From the NCBI RefSeq assembly GCF_003935425.1, contig NZ_RHQN01000010.1:1-64000 (forward strand): a DNA stretch of 64,000 nucleotides, given 5' to 3'. Below the pieces are notes generated by a model that did no database searches, was not told the origin of the DNA, and saw only the letters and a program-made list of their open reading frames with translations. This document shows positions 58,733-64,000 of the stretch, piece by piece. The position numbers and the translations under genes were made by a program. Origin of the DNA: Pseudomonas sp. v388. Its GTDB lineage: Bacteria; Pseudomonadota; Gammaproteobacteria; Pseudomonadales; Pseudomonadaceae. Within the stretch, counting starts at the first letter, position 1. Every line of letters begins with the position of its first letter.

Positions 58733-58936
58733 ATGCGTCCCGAGAAAAAGTTGACTGACACTAGCCGTCCCTGTGCGAATGATCAGGGAAATCTCTCATA
58801 TGAAGAAGAGAATTTTCTTACAGTGTTCAGGAAGTTGTCTGAGGACGACCAGCGTTATCTTTTACGTGCGGCGGAAGCGATGGCGCTTGTTCCCGGGGCC
58901 TCGGTTCGCTGCTGCCCTCACGATGTTCGTAATTGA
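58733..58936 (+). CDS. Small cargo protein downstream of the repressor
   Basis: This 67-residue, charged protein (MRPEKKLTDTSRPC...) has one predicted helix, EENFLTVFRKLSEDDQRYLLRAAEAMAL, given here as its parts NFLTVFRKL and DDQRYLLRAAEAM. A strong AAAGGAG lies 8 bases before the ATG, so it is very likely translated. Function is not recognised. The helix resembles the C-terminal tail segments of small phage repressor-type proteins, but no DNA-binding motif is visible. Confidence 0.65.
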   Translation: MRPEKKLTDTSRPCANDQGNLSYEEENFLTVFRKLSEDDQRYLLRAAEAMALVPGASVRCCPHDVRN

Positions 58937-58968
58937 GGCATACTGAGTACGCATTGGAGAGTGTAGTC

Positions 58969-59331
58969 ATGGATAATATGAAATGGATTGTGGCAACCTG
59001 CCTATCGTTGCTGATCTTGGGGTGCGGCGAGAGCGACACCCCTAAAAAACCTTCGGCATCCGCCATATTAAGTTCCGAGCTTAGCGCGGTTTATACCGTA
59101 ACAAAAGATGAGTACATGGGGCCGATTAAACGTAGCGTCGAGGTATTGTTAGAGAAAAAGATCTCGGATCGGCAACTAGCGGAGGTTGCAATTTTTATCA
59201 GGTCGTCCGCACTGCGTGACACTGAGCGCACGTTTATTGGATACTACTTGAAGGGGGTAAGTGAGCCGGGTTACTGGGCAACTAGCCATTTCAATCCCGA
59301 ACTCAAAGTAGACATTAAAGATGCACGCTAG
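58969..59331 (+). CDS. Putative prophage lipoprotein
   Basis: This 120-residue protein has a lipoprotein signal sequence: MDNMKWIVATCLSLLILGC, with Cys19 preceded by I-L-G (a slightly atypical lipobox). The mature part is about 100 residues, with no recognised domain. TTGGAGAG lies before the ATG. Codon and base usage are AT-richer than the host's. Expression from the lysogen side of the switch, together with an envelope location, suggests lysogenic conversion, for example receptor masking or superinfection exclusion. That role is inference. Confidence 0.7.
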   Translation: MDNMKWIVATCLSLLILGCGESDTPKKPSASAILSSELSAVYTVTKDEYMGPIKRSVEVLLEKKISDRQLAEVAIFIRSSALRDTERTFIGYYLKGVSEPGYWATSHFNPELKVDIKDAR

Positions 59332-59494
59332 CCTCCCTCTCAGGAGGCAAGTGTCCCAAAGAGCCTGATGGCCCTGATGACGAACGGGCCTACGAGGCGG
59401 TCGATCTTTTAAATACCCTGCCATATAACTGCGCACTAATGCAGATAAAAATTCATTGAAGTTCTAAGGTCTGTTCCGCCTCGGTTTAGAAAAG

Positions 59495-60430
59495 CTACGA
59501 ATTATCAATTAGATAGTAATCTTTTACTCTTGTTGGGAGATCGCTTCCGTTCAATACGATTGTAGGCATGTTATCCAATAAGTTATAGCTGATGACAAGC
59601 ATTTTGAATCTTGTATCTGATTTCATTTCCGCCAAGTATGCGGCGTAGCAGCCTATCAAGCAGAGAGCTTTACCGCTCAAGTGAGCTTTGACGATGTCGA
59701 CATACATCTCGTCCTCTCGACCGCTTTTTCCTCCTAAATGATAGCTAAGGGGCAGCATGCGGAAATGTGAGCCTTTTGTGTTCTTGCTGGCTGTGAACTC
59801 AAGGACTTGCAGAACCATGCGTAGGTACTCTATACAAGGTTCAAAAATGCCTTCGGAAACATTAAGCAGCTGAAGTTTTGTTCGTCCGGAAGCGCTTATT
59901 GCATGTAGACACTTTAGTAACTTTTGGTCTGTGTTAATGTCAGACATTCGCTGGTTTAGTTGCTCTAATAAAGCAAAAAACGTCCCTTCGAATTGCTGGA
60001 GTCTTTGGGTTTTTGATTGCTCGTCCATTACCTTTTGGGTGGCTTCTTGCGCCGCAGCACTTCTTTTGAGCTCGGATCGAGTGGCCTCAAGTTCTTTTCT
60101 TGTTAGTTCCAGTTCACGCCTTGATAGCTCTAATCCTTCATTTTGGATCAAAATAGTTTTGAGCAAGGCAATAAGAGCAAGGAAGCTGAATATAGGGTTT
60201 AGCGTACCCCCTATAAAGTCACCAAATGTTCCCCAGTCTCCGTTGAAAGTACTAAATGTCGATCCAGGAGCAAATCGCGCGAAATAAGCAGCATATACGA
60301 TTACCCCTGACACTGCGGCTATGATGCTAACCCGGGCAAGCCAAGTCCTCAGCTGGTCTGCCCGATTTGGCAAATCGCTCCCTCTGCTGGTCAACGGTTC
60401 GGCCCTATTACTGGAAGTGCTATCTGACAC
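59495..60430 (-). CDS. Putative phage abortive infection protein (putAbiC family)
   Basis: This 311-residue membrane-anchored protein has TM1 at about 33-53 and the family-characteristic block DWGTFGDFIGGTLNPIFSF at 65-83 leading into TM2. A coiled coil runs at about 97-143 (ELSRRELELTRKELEATRSEL). A cytosolic helical domain follows, opening with FEGTFFALLEQLNQ (147-160). This layout matches the putAbiC proteins I know, a family named for similarity to lactococcal AbiC. The start is GTG (60428-60430) behind AGGGG. It is low-GC and flanked by phage genes, so it is probable defence cargo. The mechanism of this family is not established. Confidence 0.75.
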   Translation of the reverse strand: MSDSTSSNRAEPLTSRGSDLPNRADQLRTWLARVSIIAAVSGVIVYAAYFARFAPGSTFSTFNGDWGTFGDFIGGTLNPIFSFLALIALLKTILIQNEGLELSRRELELTRKELEATRSELKRSAAAQEATQKVMDEQSKTQRLQQFEGTFFALLEQLNQRMSDINTDQKLLKCLHAISASGRTKLQLLNVSEGIFEPCIEYLRMVLQVLEFTASKNTKGSHFRMLPLSYHLGGKSGREDEMYVDIVKAHLSGKALCLIGCYAAYLAEMKSDTRFKMLVISYNLLDNMPTIVLNGSDLPTRVKDYYLIDNS

Positions 60431-60538
60431 TATATCCCCTTAATAATTAGTTTGATGGATCTATGAAGTATACGTTTTATAGATGTGGTGGACACGATCA
60501 AAGCGGATACCAGATATTTTGAATAGTGCTATCTGCTC

Positions 60539-61492
60539 TCATCGACTGGTCGTGGTCTGAACCGGATTGGCCAGCGTCCTACTGCATTCGACGACTATGA
60601 AGCGATATTTTAACTTCGGATCAGGTATGGCGACAGCCGCCTGACGAAAAGGCAGCAAAGCCATTGCACTGTTAGGCGGGGCGCTGATGTTGCATATTCC
60701 AGGGTCGAGGTGAAAGGAGGCCTCCACGATCAAAGTTTTTACTACGCCATTGATCGAGTCGCTGTCTATCTTCATGAAATATTGTAGGGGCGCTACCGTC
60801 GTTATAGTAGTACCAAGCATGAGCGTGGCGAGTGGATATAGGTTTTTGTTTCGCTCATTTTTTTTTGGAGTTGCAGAGCAAAGGCCGAACTTGTCTAAAG
60901 ACTTTCTATCTAAGTACAGGTCTGCCGCGATTACTTTGATCGTTGTAATTAACGCGATCAAACAATATATAACCATGCTGGCGCACACGGCTATATATAT
61001 CCATATTCCTACGGTGACGACAAATGTTAATATTTTTTGCGATTCGGGAAAGTTTGATGCATTTACTGTGGTGAATTCGGAAATTGTCGTGTCTGTAATT
61101 GCACTTGCAAGGAAGCCAACTATGATTGCGGAAAAAGCACCCAAGATTTTTATGGGCGTCGCATGCTGTTTATACTTTTCGGTAAGTTGGAAGTGCTCAA
61201 TGAGTAGAGCAATGCTGCCAGTTATCGTCAGAAGCACCGGGCCTAAGCTCATCCTAATCATGTCTAGTTCGCTGAATATACTAATTTTGAGAATGCCTAG
61301 AGCCACGAACGACACATATCCCATCCATATAGCTGCAGAATAATAATCTGTTAGCCTCCAACGATAGAATGAATAGTTCAGTCGCATCCGAGGGGCGTAC
61401 ACAACTAGGTGTCTAGTCTCCAAAACGACTATTGTTGCAACTGTTATAACTGGCAGGAATGCGAGTAGCGTTAGTATTTTTACGGTAAGCAT
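60539..61492 (-). CDS. Multispanning membrane protein, unknown, phage cargo
   Basis: This 317-residue protein has about six predicted transmembrane segments (near 6-25, 50-72, 80-100, 115-135, 155-190 and 220-240). A C-terminal soluble tail of about 75 residues contains two cysteines and closes the protein. No family is recognised. AT-rich composition contrasts with the tail genes next door. It lies 63 bases after gene D and 108 before the putAbiC gene on the same strand, so the two may form a unit. Confidence 0.65.
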   Translation of the reverse strand: MLTVKILTLLAFLPVITVATIVVLETRHLVVYAPRMRLNYSFYRWRLTDYYSAAIWMGYVSFVALGILKISIFSELDMIRMSLGPVLLTITGSIALLIEHFQLTEKYKQHATPIKILGAFSAIIVGFLASAITDTTISEFTTVNASNFPESQKILTFVVTVGIWIYIAVCASMVIYCLIALITTIKVIAADLYLDRKSLDKFGLCSATPKKNERNKNLYPLATLMLGTTITTVAPLQYFMKIDSDSINGVVKTLIVEASFHLDPGICNISAPPNSAMALLPFRQAAVAIPDPKLKYRFIVVECSRTLANPVQTTTSR

Positions 61493-61555
61493 TTGTGGAC
61501 TTCATCCGTGAACAGATCTGTAGCAGCTGATGTCGGGCAGAACCGACTCTAGATG

Positions 61556-62803
61556 TTATTGTGCCATCTTTGCGTGCTCCCTTTCCACCGCCCGCTTAGC
61601 ACTCCCCAAACCACTATACAAATGCACCAACAGCCTAGGCTTGCTCTGGTCCCCAGCCGTCACGATTTTCTCTTTGCCCGTCTTCTCATCCCGGTAATAC
61701 GCAATCACCCCGGTGTAATCGCCCCCGCTGTCATTAGCCAGATCCGCCACAGCATCCTCCGGCAACTTGCTCTCCAGGCTCAGGCTCATGGTGTATCCGG
61801 CATCAGCGCTCAGGCTGTGCTGGACGTTGCCGCCGTGCCAGATGATGCCGTCCACATCGGGCTTGATGCCTTGCAGCGTATAGGTCAGTTCTGGGATCAG
61901 TTCGGGGCGGGCTTTTGCGAGCGTGTAGGTGAGGGTGGCGCTGCCGCGTTGGACGCGGGCCCATTCGCTGCGTGCGGCGCGCAAGGCGGTGAGTTCGTCT
62001 GTGTAGGTGTGGCGCAGATCTTTGAGGTTGTCACCGCCGCCGGCAATGGCTTCGCGTTTCTTTGCCGTGTTTACGTCGTAGAAATAGGCGCGCACGCCGT
62101 CGTAGCTGTCCCTGTCGGCCTGCAGGTAGCTGTGCTGGTCTCCCTCGGCGCGGCTGAGGTTGATGTGGGGGAGGTCCGTGCCCGAGGCGGTCTTGCCTCC
62201 GTTTGCTGGCATGAAGATCAGGTGTCCAGCCTTGACCGTCGCTACGGCGTCGTACTCTTCGCCAAGTCGCGTCAACAGGTTCGCGTCTGACTCGTTCACC
62301 TGGTCGAGCTGGAGCACCGAGAGGCCGTCCAGTTCGCTGGCAACTGTCGCGTTTAAACCGTTGGTGGATGCGATATCGCCCAGCACGTCGCCCAGCGTCG
62401 TATCGCTCCAGCTTCGTTCCCGCTTGGTTTTCAAACCTTTGCGCAGATCCGCCGAACGCGCGCGAATGCTCAGCACATCGGGCGCGCCGCTGTGCTCAAT
62501 CTCATCGACGGTGTAGGTGCCTTTGTCGATCAGTCCGGTATCGCTCCAGCCCAACCACAAGCGAATTAATGCGCCTCTTCGGGGGATGGCCAGCAAGCCG
62601 TCGTGGTCGCTGAGGCTGATGCTGAGCTGATCCGCCTCCAAGCCCCGGTTATCCGTCAGATCGAGGCTGATCAGACGAGGGCTGATCATCTTCGCGATGT
62701 CGTTGCCGTCCACGGTGATACGAAAAGCTGGGGCCGGATGAGTGACGTCCCGCTTGAGCTGGTCTGCCGTGCTACGCACCAAGCCGACAGCATCGTCGAT
62801 CAC
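61556..62803 (-). CDS. D: Phage late control protein D (tail spike-hub, GpD)
   Basis: This 415-residue P2 GpD homologue forms the baseplate hub (VgrG/gp27-like). The opening FRITVDGNDIAKMISPRLISLDLTDNRG (parts: FRITVDGNDIAKMI, LISLDLTDNRGLEADQL) and RLGEEYDAVATVKAGHLIFMP are typical. The ATG overlaps the stop of gene U (ATGA). It is the last tail gene in transcription order, directly before the cargo block. Confidence 0.9.
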   Translation of the reverse strand: MIDDAVGLVRSTADQLKRDVTHPAPAFRITVDGNDIAKMISPRLISLDLTDNRGLEADQLSISLSDHDGLLAIPRRGALIRLWLGWSDTGLIDKGTYTVDEIEHSGAPDVLSIRARSADLRKGLKTKRERSWSDTTLGDVLGDIASTNGLNATVASELDGLSVLQLDQVNESDANLLTRLGEEYDAVATVKAGHLIFMPANGGKTASGTDLPHINLSRAEGDQHSYLQADRDSYDGVRAYFYDVNTAKKREAIAGGGDNLKDLRHTYTDELTALRAARSEWARVQRGSATLTYTLAKARPELIPELTYTLQGIKPDVDGIIWHGGNVQHSLSADAGYTMSLSLESKLPEDAVADLANDSGGDYTGVIAYYRDEKTGKEKIVTAGDQSKPRLLVHLYSGLGSAKRAVEREHAKMAQ

Positions 62804-63240
62804 AGCAGCTTACGTCCGAGGCTGCCGAGCACGCCGGTTGCCGTGCCTAACAGGTCCACGAGGCTGTCATCGATGCGTTTCAGGCTCAGGCTGAACTCGA
62901 CACGCCTGGCTGTGCCATCGCGGAAGAACAGCGTCCTGGTTTCGCTGAGGCTTTCGATCACCCATAGGCCGTAGATTCGCCCGGTGCCCTCAACCAAAGG
63001 CCAGGCCTTACCCGTGTCCGCCATCAGGCGCAGCGCGTCCAGGCTCAAGGCGCTGCCGGCGAGTTCCGGAAGGATGACTCCCGGCAGGGTGATAGCGTCC
63101 TCTCCACGTCCGATGAATTGTCGCGCTGGCGCTGCACCGACCCGGCTGCTGGAAGGGTGTCGCCAGTCAGTCTGGCGCTGCATCTCCTGGTAAGCGGCGG
63201 TATGCAGGCTGAAAACGAACATGCCCAGGGCGAGCATCAT
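62800..63240 (-). CDS. U: Phage tail protein GpU
   Basis: This 146-residue P2 GpU homologue (tail terminator) begins MMLALGMFVFSLHTAAYQEM, with WRHPSSSRVGAAPARQFIGRG downstream (part: VGAAPARQFIGRG), the LPGVILPELAG strand and RRVEFSLSLKRIDD. It lies between the tape-measure gene (6-base gap) and D (4-base overlap). Confidence 0.92.
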   Translation of the reverse strand: MMLALGMFVFSLHTAAYQEMQRQTDWRHPSSSRVGAAPARQFIGRGEDAITLPGVILPELAGSALSLDALRLMADTGKAWPLVEGTGRIYGLWVIESLSETRTLFFRDGTARRVEFSLSLKRIDDSLVDLLGTATGVLGSLGRKLL

Positions 63241-63246
63241 GGGGTG

Positions 63247-64000
63247 TCACTCCAGATCCTGAAGGCTGCTGCGACGCCGAGCAGCTTTCTCGCTGTCGAT
63301 GCGGGCCAACTCTGCCCGAACCGCTCGGGCGATAGCTTGGGCATCCATGCCCGGTGTCGTGTGAATGTTGATCTCGTAGATGTCACTGCTGCTGTACGTA
63401 GTTGCGCTGGCAGCGCTGACCGGTGGTGCATCGTCGATGGCCATTGCCGGGGGCACCGTTGCACCCAACGTCAGCGCGCCTGCGGCGGCGAGTTGCTTGC
63501 CTAAATTGCTCACCGCCTGCAGCGGGCCCGTTTGGCCGTCTTCAATGCCTTGAGTCAGTCCCGCCATGGTGAATCCGCCAAGCTCGGCGAATACGCGAGA
63601 GGGGCTATGAATGCTGAGCTTTTCCTTGAACCAGCCGGTAAGCCCGTCGCCGATCTCGCCGATCTTGTCTTTGACCAGGGTGTATTTTTCGGTAATACCC
63701 GACAGCAATCCATCGATGAGCATGCCGCCGAACTCGGTGAATTTTCCGGGCAGCTCGAATCCGAAATAATTGAGTACCCCTGCGAACGCGGTGTAGAACA
63801 GCCCTAGGGGCGAAAAGTTAACGATGGTTGTGATGATGCTGCCGATGCCACCGCTGAACCCGGTCTTGATCTCGGTCCACATGGACTGAAAGTAGGGCAC
63901 GATCTGGTCCCAATACTGGTAGATCAAGAGCGCTGCGGTGCCGATGGCGGTGATTGCCAGGCCGATGGGGTTCATCATCAGTGCGCGCCCCAGCAGCACA
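63247..64000 (-). CDS. T: Phage tail tape measure protein (GpT), C-terminal part
   Basis: The open frame runs off the window, so only about 250 C-terminal residues are seen. They include the hydrophobic block MMNPIGLAITAIGTAALLIYQY near the edge (part: NPIGLAITAIGTAALL), the repeated amphipathic tape-measure pattern, FKEKLSIHSPSRVFAELGGFTM (part: LSIHSPSRVFAELGG), a typical tape-measure C-terminal motif, and a basic tail. The true start lies to the right of base 64000. Confidence 0.9.
   Translation of the reverse strand, partial: VLLGRALMMNPIGLAITAIGTAALLIYQYWDQIVPYFQSMWTEIKTGFSGGIGSIITTIVNFSPLGLFYTAFAGVLNYFGFELPGKFTEFGGMLIDGLLSGITEKYTLVKDKIGEIGDGLTGWFKEKLSIHSPSRVFAELGGFTMAGLTQGIEDGQTGPLQAVSNLGKQLAAAGALTLGATVPPAMAIDDAPPVSAASATTYSSSDIYEINIHTTPGMDAQAIARAVRAELARIDSEKAARRRSSLQDLE

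Larger units (their letters stand above)
51612..64000. mobile_element. P2/phiCTX-like prophage, left part (runs off the window)
   Basis: The region from the 3' part of tRNA-Ser to the right edge carries a coherent temperate-phage gene set. It includes tyrosine integrase, DUF4224 protein, zinc-ribbon/toprim primase-helicase, Ogr-like zinc finger, HTH regulators, a divergent repressor, cargo genes and Myoviridae P2-type tail genes D, U and T. The early operon and late genes both run on the minus strand, with D next to the repressor/cargo side, as in phiCTX-type Pseudomonas phages. attL should lie at the tRNA 3' end. attR and the head genes are outside the window, so intactness cannot be judged. 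Confidence 0.88.

Noticed and set aside
59332-59457. About 40 in-frame codons after the lipoprotein gene (reading ...DDERAYEAVDLLNTLPYN...)
   Set aside because: The stretch looks protein-like but has no start codon and no ribosome-binding site. It may be a decayed 3' end of an older cargo gene, not a current gene.
61553-62290. 245-codon frame opposite gene D
   Set aside because: It is antisense to a clearly recognised tail gene and has no family features.

Overview
The window is a stretch of Pseudomonas chromosome, most likely from the fluorescens/putida side of the genus. The proteins are high-GC pseudomonad core proteins. Their order (queD, PepSY pair plus two-component system, nuoA-N, aceA, purB-hflD-mnmA, idh/icd, cspD, clpSA, infA, bpt, aat, ftsK, lolA, rarA, crcB, serS, cysG, tusEBCD) follows the order I remember from P. 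aeruginosa PA2666 down to about PA2605. A REP-type palindrome sits at the left edge. No species name can be fixed from sequence alone.

Layout. (1) 1-4620: queD on the minus strand, then a plus-strand operon of two small periplasmic PepSY proteins with an OmpR-type regulator and histidine kinase (the BqsRS/CarRS locus), then an AI-2E-family membrane protein. (2) 4627-19589: the complete 13-gene nuo operon for respiratory complex I on the minus strand, with fused nuoCD. (3) 19590-30013: isocitrate lyase, an orphan secretin-N-domain protein, a GNAT enzyme, the uL16 arginine hydroxylase, purB, hflD, mnmA and a Nudix hydrolase. A divergent alpha/beta-hydrolase and CGNR-regulator pair with a repeated operator follows. 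(4) 30147-39189: two different isocitrate dehydrogenases back to back, cspD, and a protein-turnover cluster (clpS, clpA, infA, bpt, aat). (5) 39685-47196: ftsK, lolA, rarA, crcB, serS and cysG on the plus strand. (6) 47249-51489: glutathionyl-hydroquinone reductase, trpD2/ybiB-like, tusE-B-C-D and a Bax-inhibitor-1 protein on the minus strand.

(7) 51612-64000: tRNA-Ser(TGA), immediately followed by the integrase end of a P2/phiCTX-like prophage that runs off the right edge. Its early operon reads right to left: HTH regulator, ribbon-helix-helix protein, small ORFs, Ogr-like zinc finger, primase-helicase, a degenerate helicase paralogue, DUF4224 protein, integrase. A divergent repressor sits at 58300. 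Tail genes D, U and T enter from the right. Between repressor and gene D is an AT-rich cargo block: a small protein and a lipoprotein downstream of the repressor on the plus strand, and a putAbiC-type abortive-infection protein plus an unrecognised multispanning membrane protein on the minus strand. This block is the best candidate in the window for an undescribed system (anti-phage or superinfection exclusion).

How it works together: complex I, the glyoxylate enzyme and the two isocitrate dehydrogenases form a respiratory/TCA branch-point neighbourhood. ClpS, ClpA, Bpt and Aat make up the N-degron pathway apart from ClpP. MnmA and TusBCDE, about 22 kb apart, supply the same tRNA 2-thiouridine modification.
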